A stretch of 64,000 nt of DNA from a virus. The stretch is from the IMG/VR virus record IMGVR_UViG_3300049215_000527, positions 1 to 64,000 of that record; one strand, 5' to 3'. The notes under the pieces were generated by a model that had not been told where the DNA came from, made no database searches, and worked only from the letters and a program-made list of their open reading frames with translations. This document shows positions 39,422-47,249 of the stretch, one piece after another (position 1 is the first letter of the stretch; each line of letters starts with the position of its first letter). The translations under genes were made by a program, and so were the position numbers.

Positions 39422-39694
39422 ATGTCTGAAGCTGCCCCACCGCTGGCCCATCATGAACGCTTTCGCCGCGCCGCTGCGGCCCACCATCGGGGCTTGCCCT
39501 ATGACGACGCCGAGATGCTGGCCGAAGTACGCCACGTCGAGGATGAGATCCTGCTCATGACGACCTTCAATGGCTATGACGCCGTGCGCTCTGCCCGCGC
39601 GCAGTATCCCCAGTTCGTGGAAGATGTGCTGGCGTATCTGCATGTCAAGGCCGCCGCTGAGGCGGAGCGAGCGGCACGCACTCCCAGGAAGTGA
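39422..39694 (+). CDS. Small helical connector-region protein
   Basis: A 90-aa, mostly helical protein (PPLAHHERFRRAAAAHHRGL, DAEMLAEVRHVEDEILLMTT). Lies between connector genes; no family recognised. Confidence 0.55.
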   Translation: MSEAAPPLAHHERFRRAAAAHHRGLPYDDAEMLAEVRHVEDEILLMTTFNGYDAVRSARAQYPQFVEDVLAYLHVKAAAEAERAARTPRK

Positions 39695-39697
39695 GCC

Positions 39698-40045
39698 ATG
39701 TGGACGACCACTGTCACCGTGCAACGGCCCGAAGGCACGACGCTTACTGATGCCACCAATCGCCCGGTGACGCATCTACCCGTGAAGGTCGATGCCAGTA
39801 GCGGCACGTTGGCCGAAGCCATCGCCTCGGCGATGCTGCCACAGTATCACAGTGGCATCAAGTTCAAAATCTTGGTGGATTGGCAACCCAATGCGTTGCT
39901 GAAACAGGCCGATATCTTGATCGACGAAGCGCAGATCGACCCTGACACGGGCACCTATTACAAGTATCGCGTCATTGCGCGCCCCATGAATTTTGTGGGG
40001 TCTCACCAACAACTCGAAGTCGAGACCGTGGTCGGTACGGTGTAA
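39698..40045 (+). CDS. Head-tail joining protein (probable)
   Basis: A 115-aa beta-rich protein (TTVTVQRPEGTTLTDATNRP, QADILIDEAQIDPDTGTYYK, NFVGSHQQLEVETVV) with the size and pattern of phage head-closure or stopper proteins. Position between connector and tail genes supports this. Confidence 0.6.
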   Translation: MWTTTVTVQRPEGTTLTDATNRPVTHLPVKVDASSGTLAEAIASAMLPQYHSGIKFKILVDWQPNALLKQADILIDEAQIDPDTGTYYKYRVIARPMNFVGSHQQLEVETVVGTV

Positions 40046-40047
40046 CG

Positions 40048-40272
40048 ATGTTTCAACTCGTCTCTACCTGCCCCACCTGTGGGGCACCCCTCTTTGCGGA
40101 AACCCCCACCGCCATCTCGACCTGGGATCTCTGGCCCCACGTCCCTGCCATCACCTATACCTGCATCTGTCGCCTGAGTGCGGAGCCACTGCCCACGGAA
40201 ACACCCCTAGAGCCGTACTGCCGCCCCAAGCGGAAACCTTCTGCCTTCGGTGGCAGCAGTCTGCGAGATTAA
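40048..40272 (+). CDS. Small zinc-ribbon-like protein
   Basis: A 74-aa protein with VSTCPTCGAPLFAE at the start and YTCICRLS in the middle, four Cys positioned like a zinc ribbon. Highly basic, proline-rich end. It starts two bases after the upstream stop. Function unknown. Confidence 0.5.
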   Translation: MFQLVSTCPTCGAPLFAETPTAISTWDLWPHVPAITYTCICRLSAEPLPTETPLEPYCRPKRKPSAFGGSSLRD

Positions 40273-40273
40273 C

Positions 40274-40822
40274 ATGAGTTACACCCCCACCACCTTCGCC
40301 GATCTCGCCGCGTGGCAACTCACGGTGCAAAACGAGGTACAGATCGGCGGGTCGAGTCCCTTTCCCCTCATGACGGCGAACGACGCCGCGCTGTATGGCG
40401 CGACCCTCACCTTCGGCACCGATGTCGCGATCTTTATCGGTGTTCCCAAAGACCTCAAGACGCTCTATCCCTATCAATGCTGGCTCACCCCCTTGAGCGA
40501 AAACGTCTATCGCAAGACATTGGGCGGTTATGTCTTCGATGAGATTGAAGTGGCCATCGTCGTTGCGGGGAACTGGACGACCAATGCGTATGCCGTCCAA
40601 AAACAGATCTACGCCATTCGTGATGTGTTTGAGACCGTCATCGCGAAACATGCCGAGCAGCCCAATGCCGCCGAAGTCGTCGGCGCGAAGTGGGGCGCAT
40701 CGGGCAGTAGTGGCTCGCACGGTTTTTATATGTTGGAAGAGATCGGCTACGGCTGGTACTGCTGGCGCACCACGCGCTGGATGCGCCGCCAATGGATCGT
40801 GCAAGGCAACGTGCAACAATAA
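40274..40822 (+). CDS. Tail terminator or tail completion protein (probable)
   Basis: A 182-aa protein from ATG 40274. Alternating strands and helices (LTFGTDVAIFIGVPKDLKTL, EIEVAIVVAGNWTTNAYAVQ, IYAIRDVFETVIAKH) match the size and style of tail-completion proteins. It ends in RTTRWMRRQWIVQGNVQQ. A terminator hairpin follows. Exact family uncertain. Confidence 0.55.
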   Translation: MSYTPTTFADLAAWQLTVQNEVQIGGSSPFPLMTANDAALYGATLTFGTDVAIFIGVPKDLKTLYPYQCWLTPLSENVYRKTLGGYVFDEIEVAIVVAGNWTTNAYAVQKQIYAIRDVFETVIAKHAEQPNAAEVVGAKWGASGSSGSHGFYMLEEIGYGWYCWRTTRWMRRQWIVQGNVQQ

Positions 40823-40847
40823 GACCAACCCCACCAATAACACCATC

Positions 40848-40869
40848 GGCCAGCCCCAAAAGGCTGGCC
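40848..40869 (+). terminator. 8-bp GC hairpin
   Basis: GGCCAGCC, loop CCAAAA, GGCTGGCC. Located in the gap before the small gene at 40905. Confidence 0.55.
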
Positions 40870-40904
40870 TCTGCCATCCCACTTTACCCCCACGAGGTAC
40901 CCGC

Positions 40905-41189
40905 ATGCCCAAAAAGCCTGATCCCGCACCCATTGTTTACCAGCCCGAAGATCCGCCCCCCGTCCCCGAACGTGTCCTGGTCGGCGGCACGGAAACGGGC
41001 CTGCCGCAGGGTCTGCACCTCAACGGCCAGTTCTACGCCACACGCCTCTCTGATGGCCGTCTGGTCGTGGAAGGGCTGCCCGACAGCCTCATGGCCCGCT
41101 ATTATCCCGACCTCTTTCCTCCCGCCCTTCCCGTGGCGGCTGACCCTGTGGCGGATCTCCCGCCCCCACCAACGATAACTGAGGTATAA
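40905..41189 (+). CDS. Proline-rich hypothetical protein
   Basis: A 94-aa protein, N- and C-termini proline-rich (VYQPEDPPPVPERVLVGGTE, PPALPVAADPVADLPPPP), with a short central beta part (GLHLNGQFYATRLSDGRLVV). It lies just before the tail tube gene; function unknown. Confidence 0.55.
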   Translation: MPKKPDPAPIVYQPEDPPPVPERVLVGGTETGLPQGLHLNGQFYATRLSDGRLVVEGLPDSLMARYYPDLFPPALPVAADPVADLPPPPTITEV

Positions 41190-41192
41190 GCC

Positions 41193-42818
41193 ATGCCAAG
41201 TACACCTCGTGGGTATAATCTTTTCGTGCAGGAGAATACGAGCGGGCTGCAACAACTGCTCACCGCCACCGCCGTTTCTGCACTCCCTGTTGGCCTCACA
41301 TCCAGCACGGCGCTGACCGCTGCCACCACGGGCATGCACCTGCTCATCCGCATCTACAACCACACCGCCACAGGCACCATTACCGTGGCAGGCACGGCCC
41401 CGCTCACGGGTGGCGCGGTGAGTGAGACCACGCCCACCATTCCGGTTATGGAATCGCCTGGCACCTATTACGACTATGTGACAACGAGCGTCTATGCCAC
41501 CGTCACGGCCAGCACGGGCATCTCGGTGAGCGGCCTCACGGGGGGCAGTATCACCATCTATGGCATCCAGGCCGCCTCACGGGGTATGCCATTAGAGGTG
41601 AAATTGACCGACAAAAATAGCGTCTATGTCCCCGTGGCGCAACGCGGCGATTTCAGTCAGTCCCACGTGCGCGCCCTCAAGACGGCGGACAATCCTGAAT
41701 GGGAGGCAACGGGTGCCCTGTGGCCGGATAGTGCCTCCCTTATCATCCCAGGGGCCTGGTCTACCTCGCCCACCTCGACGCAGTTGCCCGGCAGCGCCAT
41801 CAGTATCTTGGCCAGTACGGGCATCACCACAGGGTCAAATGCCAGCGCCGCCAACCAGCCCACGGCGCCCGGCATGATCCTGAAATGCGTCATCTCCTCC
41901 TCGCCCACGACGGCGGCGACGGTGAGCGTCACAGGTACCAACCTCTATGGCGAGACCATCACCGAGGTGGTCGTGCCCAGCACCAAGAGCAACGGCACTT
42001 ACTACTCGCAGAACTCCTTTGCCAGCATCGCTTCGAGCGGCATCGTGTATGGCAGCTTTGGCGCAGGCAACTTGGTGATATCGGGTATCTTTGGCGCGAC
42101 GCTTTCGGGCAACCTCGCCAACGCCCCCTACAGCACCTTTGCCATTGGCCAGTATGACGGCATCGGCAGTTACGTCGCGCCGTGGGCCACGGTGGAATCG
42201 TGGGAGATCACGGGTGGCATGGACAAGGAGTGTATGATCGCCCTCAAGGGTCCCTGTCAAGCCGTCCTGCCTGTGGGTGTGTATTCCACCACCACCAGCC
42301 AAATCCCCGCCCTGGTCAACCCCATCGACGAGCCCATCGTGGGCTGGCGTTCCCTCGTCTTCATCGACGCCATCAGTGGCACGGCGGGCACGACGCAGTT
42401 TTTGGACGTGATGGAGTGGAAAGTAGCGGGCGTCATGAAGACCAAGACGACGCACCGCTCAGCCTTCAATCCCCCTGCGACGTTCTGGTCGGCACTGGAC
42501 TATGGTCGCCACGAACTCTCCTGCGAACTGAAAGTCTATATGGATGCTACGGCGTACCAGAACGAGTATGCCCTCGCATTCAAACAGGGCAAGAAGCGCC
42601 TCGTGCAGATCCAGCTCTACGGCGGGCCGAACCTCTCGGCGGCCAACCAGCAGGGCTTGACGCTGACCTTCCCCTGCGAATGGGTGGAAGATCCCCAGCG
42701 CGTCTTCACCCTCAATCAGGAGTATGTCGAACTGACGCTCAAGGGTGATATCTACCGCGATGACGCCCTGGGCTATGACTTCAACTACTCCTGGAACACG
42801 CGCTTCCCCACGTACTAG
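41193..42818 (+). CDS. Major tail (tube) protein
   Basis: A 541-aa protein. The C-terminal third (WEITGGMDKECMIALKGPCQ, FLDVMEWKVAGVMKTKTTHR, LNQEYVELTLKGDIYRDDAL) reads like a tail tube domain. The N-terminal part carries two Ig-like modules (TGTITVAGTAPLTGGAVSET; AATVSVTGTNLYGETITEVV), which would decorate the tube. No sheath gene is evident, which supports a non-contractile tail. It sits between the connectors and the tail chaperones as expected. Confidence 0.75.
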   Translation: MPSTPRGYNLFVQENTSGLQQLLTATAVSALPVGLTSSTALTAATTGMHLLIRIYNHTATGTITVAGTAPLTGGAVSETTPTIPVMESPGTYYDYVTTSVYATVTASTGISVSGLTGGSITIYGIQAASRGMPLEVKLTDKNSVYVPVAQRGDFSQSHVRALKTADNPEWEATGALWPDSASLIIPGAWSTSPTSTQLPGSAISILASTGITTGSNASAANQPTAPGMILKCVISSSPTTAATVSVTGTNLYGETITEVVVPSTKSNGTYYSQNSFASIASSGIVYGSFGAGNLVISGIFGATLSGNLANAPYSTFAIGQYDGIGSYVAPWATVESWEITGGMDKECMIALKGPCQAVLPVGVYSTTTSQIPALVNPIDEPIVGWRSLVFIDAISGTAGTTQFLDVMEWKVAGVMKTKTTHRSAFNPPATFWSALDYGRHELSCELKVYMDATAYQNEYALAFKQGKKRLVQIQLYGGPNLSAANQQGLTLTFPCEWVEDPQRVFTLNQEYVELTLKGDIYRDDALGYDFNYSWNTRFPTY

Positions 42819-42831
42819 GTTGGTTCATGCA

Positions 42832-42861
42832 ATCCTGCCAAGTGTCATTACTTGGCAGGAT
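42832..42861. terminator. Shared bidirectional terminator between tail tube gene and moron
   Basis: ATCCTGCCAAGT, loop GTCATT, exact complement ACTTGGCAGGAT. It lies between two convergent genes and can act on either strand. Confidence 0.7.
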
Positions 42862-42869
42862 ATGGCTGG

Positions 42870-43154
42870 CTACGGATGTGACGCCCATGCGTCGGTGTCC
42901 TGATATGTCTCTGTCAGGATCTCTTCCACATTCGCTTGCAGTGAGGGTGGCGATGTGCGAACCCAATTCGGTTGCCACTCGTCCTGCTCATAACGTACTT
43001 CTGCATCAGGATATGCGCGCATAATGCGTTCCGTGGCGAGGTCGCAATAGGCAGTTACGAGGGTAGGGTCATCTGTCACTTGCTGGGCAAGTTCCGTGTC
43101 GTCGCTCCCGACAAAGAGGCCGGGGTTTTGGTTAAAGGTGATTACCTGTCGCAT
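42870..43154 (-). CDS. Moron gene 3, hypothetical
   Basis: A 94-aa acidic protein (MRQVITFNQNPGLFVGSDDT, AYPDAEVRYEQDEWQPNW). Last gene of a leftward three-gene cassette inside the rightward tail genes. It overlaps the upstream gene by 13 bases. No family recognised. Confidence 0.6.
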   Translation of the reverse strand: MRQVITFNQNPGLFVGSDDTELAQQVTDDPTLVTAYCDLATERIMRAYPDAEVRYEQDEWQPNWVRTSPPSLQANVEEILTETYQDTDAWASHP

Positions 43155-43669
43155 GGCTGCTCTCCATTCTTTGCCGTATTGAGGAGGCGATAAATCGCAT
43201 CACTCATGCTCTCGCGCGGTCCGCGCTGCGCATCGAGCCACGCGAAAAGATCCTCTGAGATCATGGCGGCGATGCGATGAGAGCGTCCTTGCGATGGCCG
43301 TCCCATTACTGGGCGCGGTTCTGGTGTGGAGAGAATCATTTTCATGGCCAGCATGACTTCGTTTTGTTGATCGCGTGCCACCGCAATACTGCGCCCGAAC
43401 TGATGATTCCACAGCCCGTCGACCAGCAATTCCACAAAAGCGGCAATGCGTTGGCGTTGCGGTTCGGTAGGATAACGTCCATCAAGTTGTGTTTGCAGCC
43501 AATCGGCACATTGGCCGCATATGCCCATTTGCAGATCATCATCCTCAGCACCATCGCTGACTAGACCTGCATCAATGGTTGAAAGCAATGCCTGATAGGC
43601 CGTGCGCATGAGGGCATATGGATCAATAGTCGAGATATCCCGTAAGGCGCGAGCGATGTCTTGATACAT
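43142..43669 (-). CDS. Moron gene 2, with C-terminal ribbon-helix-helix-like end
   Basis: A 175-aa protein; start at 43669 in a TAATG overlap with its upstream neighbour. Helical N-terminal region (YALMRTAYQALLSTIDAGLV) and CGQCADWLQTQ. The end (SHRIAAMISEDLFAWLDAQR, ESMSDAIYRLLN) resembles a ribbon-helix-helix DNA-binding domain, so it may regulate the cassette promoter, which has a perfect operator dyad. Not recognised by name. Confidence 0.6.
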   Translation of the reverse strand: MYQDIARALRDISTIDPYALMRTAYQALLSTIDAGLVSDGAEDDDLQMGICGQCADWLQTQLDGRYPTEPQRQRIAAFVELLVDGLWNHQFGRSIAVARDQQNEVMLAMKMILSTPEPRPVMGRPSQGRSHRIAAMISEDLFAWLDAQRGPRESMSDAIYRLLNTAKNGEQPCDR

Positions 43670-43974
43670 TAGTAGCGCTCCCATCCATCCAACGCCGCCA
43701 TGCCATCACCGCCCGCCATATGCGGATCGTAAGCCGTGATATAGCGGGCATTATGCTCAATCGAAACGCCGTCCATATCGGTCGCCCATGCACTGCTCGC
43801 AGCAACAGCAATGTAGATGTCGCGTTGTGCCTTGGGGGCGAATCCCGGCCCTTCCCAAGTATAGCCTGCTTCTTGCAAACGTGCTTGGAACGCTTCGCTC
43901 GTTACCCAGAGCATATCGCCGTTGCCCAGATACGCCTGGTATGCATCGACATAAATGTTGTAGTCTAGTTCCAT
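43669..43974 (-). CDS. Moron gene 1, hypothetical (ArdA-like candidate)
   Basis: A 101-aa acidic protein (ELDYNIYVDAYQAYLGNGDM, YTWEGPGFAPKAQRDIYIAV, MDGVSIEHNARYITAYD). It is the first gene behind the moron promoter, so it is likely the best expressed in the lysogen. Its acidity recalls anti-restriction proteins, but I see no diagnostic motif and make no functional claim. Confidence 0.6.
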   Translation of the reverse strand: MELDYNIYVDAYQAYLGNGDMLWVTSEAFQARLQEAGYTWEGPGFAPKAQRDIYIAVAASSAWATDMDGVSIEHNARYITAYDPHMAGGDGMAALDGWERY

Positions 43975-43996
43975 TGCCGTGTCCTTCTTTCGTTTC

Positions 43997-44047
43997 GTTT
44001 GTCCCTATCGACATTCTTATTATATACATTGCTGCAATGTATGTCAA
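43997..44047 (-). promoter_or_regulatory. Moron promoter with operator dyad in the spacer
   Basis: On the minus strand: TTGACA (44042-44047), 17-bp spacer, TATAAT (44019-44024), then the 19-base leader AATGTCGATAGGGACAAAC (44015-43997). The whole spacer is a near-perfect dyad (TACATTGC-A-GCAATGTA), ideal for a repressor that blocks RNA polymerase. The leader and the sequence just upstream (GGTAC...AGGGC) are shared with the promoter at 10448. Confidence 0.85.
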
Positions 44048-44121
44048 GCCCTTGGTACCCCAGTTTCACCAAGGTGAAGATTTCTTCACCTAACCCACCC
44101 ACAGAAAGAGAGCACCATCCC

Positions 44122-44733
44122 ATGCCCGTCTCCCACGCTATCAGCACCCGCGAGACCATTGATCTCCACGCCCCCTGGTGGTCGCCAAAGCGCACCCAGG
44201 ACGGCACGCTCACCACGCCAGAGGTTGGCCCCGATGATGAGGGCCGCTACGTTGAACGCTGCGTCATCTATGCCCAACTGTTTCATATCGATGAGGAGTG
44301 GGCACAGGGCAAGTCGCTGGGCAAGTTCGATATGAAGAAGAAGGCGATGGACCCCATGCAGGCCGCCAAAGCGCCGCGTTTCCTGTTGCAACGCATGGTG
44401 CAAGAAATTACCGACCCCACAGGCCACCCCCTGCCCAAGACCGCCACGGGCGATCATGGCGAGGCGATCTACAGCGAGGCATTCTTCGCAGGGATGTTTT
44501 CGCAAGACACCACCTGGATCAGCGAACAGATCAACGCCCTCAAAGAGCCGCCCGTCCCCGTGATCGACGCCGATGTGGCGGTGGCCGAGAAACGCGAGGA
44601 ACGGTACCTGCACCTCGTAGGGCAAGGGTATGGCGACGATCACCCCCTGGTGACACGCATCGGCGCGCGCGACGCGGAGGTGGTCGCTCAGGAACGGTTT
44701 CCTGGCGATGGTGCAAGCGATCTTTACGAGTGA
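44122..44733 (+). CDS. Tail assembly chaperone (first of a pair)
   Basis: A 203-aa protein from ATG 44122. Helical (QGKSLGKFDMKKKAMDPMQA, SQDTTWISEQINALKEPPVP). Its position between tail tube and tape measure, and its overlap with a second shorter frame (44708), match lambda gpG/gpGT organisation. It would hold the tape measure protein during tail assembly. Confidence 0.6.
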   Translation: MPVSHAISTRETIDLHAPWWSPKRTQDGTLTTPEVGPDDEGRYVERCVIYAQLFHIDEEWAQGKSLGKFDMKKKAMDPMQAAKAPRFLLQRMVQEITDPTGHPLPKTATGDHGEAIYSEAFFAGMFSQDTTWISEQINALKEPPVPVIDADVAVAEKREERYLHLVGQGYGDDHPLVTRIGARDAEVVAQERFPGDGASDLYE

Positions 44734-45004
44734 GCCACTCTCCCGCGAGTTTCAGTTAGATGATGCGGAGATCGAGGCTGATCTGGATCTGTTCGTGAAG
44801 GAAGCCATCCTCGACTATCGGGTCTGCGAGAAGCGCGGCTACGCCTTCCTGCATGACCACCCGCCGACCGCAGCGTATGTGTGGCGCACCGAAGCCATTC
44901 TGGCGGCGGAGGCAGCGGCCACGGCGCACATCGAGAACAAGCACGCCCAACGGCTCAAGGCCGAGTCTGATGCGCTCAAAAGCCAGATGCACACCCGCCG
45001 CTAA
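44708..45004 (+). CDS. Second tail chaperone frame
   Basis: A 98-aa acidic helical protein (FQLDDAEIEADLDLFVKEAI, CEKRGYAFLHDHPP). It lies in the +1 frame relative to 44122-44733 and overlaps it by 26 bases, so it could be made by frameshift as gpGT, or by its own ATG 44708. I see no classical slippery heptamer. Confidence 0.55.
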   Translation: MVQAIFTSEPLSREFQLDDAEIEADLDLFVKEAILDYRVCEKRGYAFLHDHPPTAAYVWRTEAILAAEAAATAHIENKHAQRLKAESDALKSQMHTRR

Positions 45005-45017
45005 AGGATACCTCGCC

Positions 45018-46769
45018 ATGACCGATCTTGCCACCCTACGCACCCGTCTCATGGCCATTCGTGCCGCCCTGCCAGACTCGCCAGAGGTGGCGCTCTTGCG
45101 GGCGTACCTGCCCACGGCACCGGACCCCGCACGGGTGGCGCTGGCCATCGCGTATCTGCAAGAGGCGGCGGTGACACGGTACGAGGGGCAAGAGATTGTG
45201 CGCGGCCCCAACGGGCGCATCGTGGGCAATATCGGTGTAGGTTTGGGTGCGGAGCGATCTGCACATGTCCTCATGAATCGTTACGGCGACCATGTGGCAA
45301 AAGGGAAAGATCCGGAAACGTTTACCCACAAAGGACTACACGGCACAAAGGACGTTGATGCCCATTTGCAAGAACTCGGTCATAAGGCCGATGCCCATGC
45401 GGCGGCGTACACCTCACAGCAAGTGGATAAGTTGATGGCACTCCATGCCCAGGCGGAAGAGGCACTGATGCGTGGCCTGGCACTGGGGTTTGCGACCAAA
45501 GCTGAGGCTGCCAAGGCGGCACGGGAGCAAGATGTCCTCAAAGCACACCTGCACCGTGTGGCAAGCCGATCCCCCGCCCAACGCGACCGCATCAATCAGT
45601 ATCTCAACGGTCGCCGCGCGGCACGGGATCAGATTGCGCGAGACATCGACCGTGCCAAGTTGCAACAGATGGCGGCGAAACTGCGCGAACACCAGCAAGC
45701 CGCAGTCGAGGTGACGCGCTACGCGGGACAGGTAGCGATTCATGGCGCAGGTGGCCGTATCATCACCAATGTGAGCGCAGGTGGTGGCAAAACACCAACG
45801 GGCGGCGGGGCGAAATCTGCCAGAGTCCCCTCGGCCAGCAAGCCCCCCAAGGCCAGTGGCGCGAAGGCGGGTAAGGCCACCAGCGCCAAAGCGTCCTCAC
45901 AGGAAGTCAAACAGATCCCCATCGCCGCCATCCACACGGGCCTCAACCCGCGCGAGTTCTTCGACCCCGCCAAGATCGCCGAACTGGCACAGAGCATCAA
46001 AGGGCATGGCCTGTTGCAACCCATCAGTGTGCGGCCCCACGAGGGCGGGTATCAAGTCATTGCGGGTGAGCGGCGCCTGCGCGCGCTGCAAGCCTTGGGC
46101 ATGACGCATGCCCCCGTCATTGTCCATCAGGTGGATGATCAGACGGCGCATGAGTTGGCGTTGATTGAGAACATTAACCGCGAGGATATGCGGCCCGGCG
46201 AGACAGCCCGCGCCTATCAGAACTTGCTCAATAGCGGCATGACGATCAAGGCCCTGGCCGAACGCACGGGCAAATCCACCGATGCCATCCAGGCCCACCT
46301 CGACCTCTTGACGCTGCCCATCCACCTGCAAGCGTTGGTGGATAAGGGCAAGCTGTCAATGGGGGTCATCCGTGGCTTGGCCCGCCTCAGTCCTAAAGGG
46401 CAGGAGGCGGCGGCAGAGCGCATCTTGCGCGATGACCTGGGCGTGAAGAGCGCCAATCGCCTCATCAAGACCATCAGCGAACGCGAATCCCAGACCAGTC
46501 TCTTTAGCGAGGTGCAGCCCGTGAGTCAAGCCGCCCATGACGCCCAAGCCGCATACCAAGACACCATGACCCGCCTCACCGAGATGCTGTCTGGCATGGA
46601 TGACGCCCACGTAACGTTGGCCGCCCAAGCGACTGACACCCCGTTACGGGAATCCGAGCGGTTGGGGCTGATGATCAAGCAACTGCAACGCATGCAGGGG
46701 GCAATGGAGACGGAGCATTACCGCCGCGCCGAACGCTCGGCACGGGCCACGCTGGTGCGGATCAGATGA
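45018..46769 (+). CDS. Virion-region protein with a complete ParB module
   Basis: A 583-aa protein. Residues 1-60 are helical, then the linker VRGPNGRIVGNIGVG, a helical middle part (about 80-240), a second linker IHGAGGRIITNVSAGGGK, and from about 297 a ParB unit: IPIAAIHTGLNPREFFDP, GHGLLQPISVRP, the CTPase motif GERRLRAL (about 350), ENINREDMRPGETARAY, then the HTH TIKALAERTGKSTDAIQAHL (about 408-427). ParB binds parS and CTP to spread on DNA. No ParA is visible. Placement between tail chaperones and tape measure suggests it is a virion or injected protein. Confidence 0.85.
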   Translation: MTDLATLRTRLMAIRAALPDSPEVALLRAYLPTAPDPARVALAIAYLQEAAVTRYEGQEIVRGPNGRIVGNIGVGLGAERSAHVLMNRYGDHVAKGKDPETFTHKGLHGTKDVDAHLQELGHKADAHAAAYTSQQVDKLMALHAQAEEALMRGLALGFATKAEAAKAAREQDVLKAHLHRVASRSPAQRDRINQYLNGRRAARDQIARDIDRAKLQQMAAKLREHQQAAVEVTRYAGQVAIHGAGGRIITNVSAGGGKTPTGGGAKSARVPSASKPPKASGAKAGKATSAKASSQEVKQIPIAAIHTGLNPREFFDPAKIAELAQSIKGHGLLQPISVRPHEGGYQVIAGERRLRALQALGMTHAPVIVHQVDDQTAHELALIENINREDMRPGETARAYQNLLNSGMTIKALAERTGKSTDAIQAHLDLLTLPIHLQALVDKGKLSMGVIRGLARLSPKGQEAAAERILRDDLGVKSANRLIKTISERESQTSLFSEVQPVSQAAHDAQAAYQDTMTRLTEMLSGMDDAHVTLAAQATDTPLRESERLGLMIKQLQRMQGAMETEHYRRAERSARATLVRIR

Positions 46770-46784
46770 GGGAGGGATAAGGAT

Positions 46785-47249
46785 ATGCTCGGTGGCGCAT
46801 ATGAAATGACCTTTGACGCGGCGTCCATTCGCCGCATTGCCGCGCTGGTCTATGCCCAACCTGTCTTCGAGATGTATTATCGCTCGGCGATGCGGGCATC
46901 CGTCAATCGGGTCAATGCCTTGGCGCAGAAGAATGCCCCAGTGGGGGACTACCCCAATGAAAAGAATCACACCGGAGGCAATCTACGGCGGGGCATTCGC
47001 GGGTTTGTGGACACCCCCTATCGGGGCCGAGTTGGTGTATTGGCGAGTGTCCCGTATGGCGCCCGGCGCGAGTTCGGCTTCGATGGCAAGACGGATAGCA
47101 TGGGGCGGTACTACCCAATGGACCCCAAAGACGCGGATAAACGCAGCCACATGATGTATGTTCATCGGGCGCTAGAAGCGTCCCTGCCCTACATTGCCAG
47201 TGCATTCAAGGCATCCACCTCACTCGCTATCCGGAAGATCGTCATGTGA
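46785..47249 (+). CDS. Tail completion / HK97 gp10-like protein
   Basis: A 154-aa protein (FDAASIRRIAALVYAQPVFE, GGNLRRGIRGFVDTPYRGRV, YGARREFGFDGKTDSMGRY) with the pattern of HK97 gp10-like head-tail proteins, which normally lie earlier in the map. GGAGGGATAAGG precedes ATG 46785. Its 3' end is overlapped by 30 bases by the convergent endonuclease gene. Confidence 0.7.
   Translation: MLGGAYEMTFDAASIRRIAALVYAQPVFEMYYRSAMRASVNRVNALAQKNAPVGDYPNEKNHTGGNLRRGIRGFVDTPYRGRVGVLASVPYGARREFGFDGKTDSMGRYYPMDPKDADKRSHMMYVHRALEASLPYIASAFKASTSLAIRKIVM

Noticed and set aside
43669-43974. Calling the first moron gene an anti-restriction ArdA protein
   Set aside because: Acidic and tyrosine-rich, which recalls ArdA, but I could not point to a diagnostic motif.
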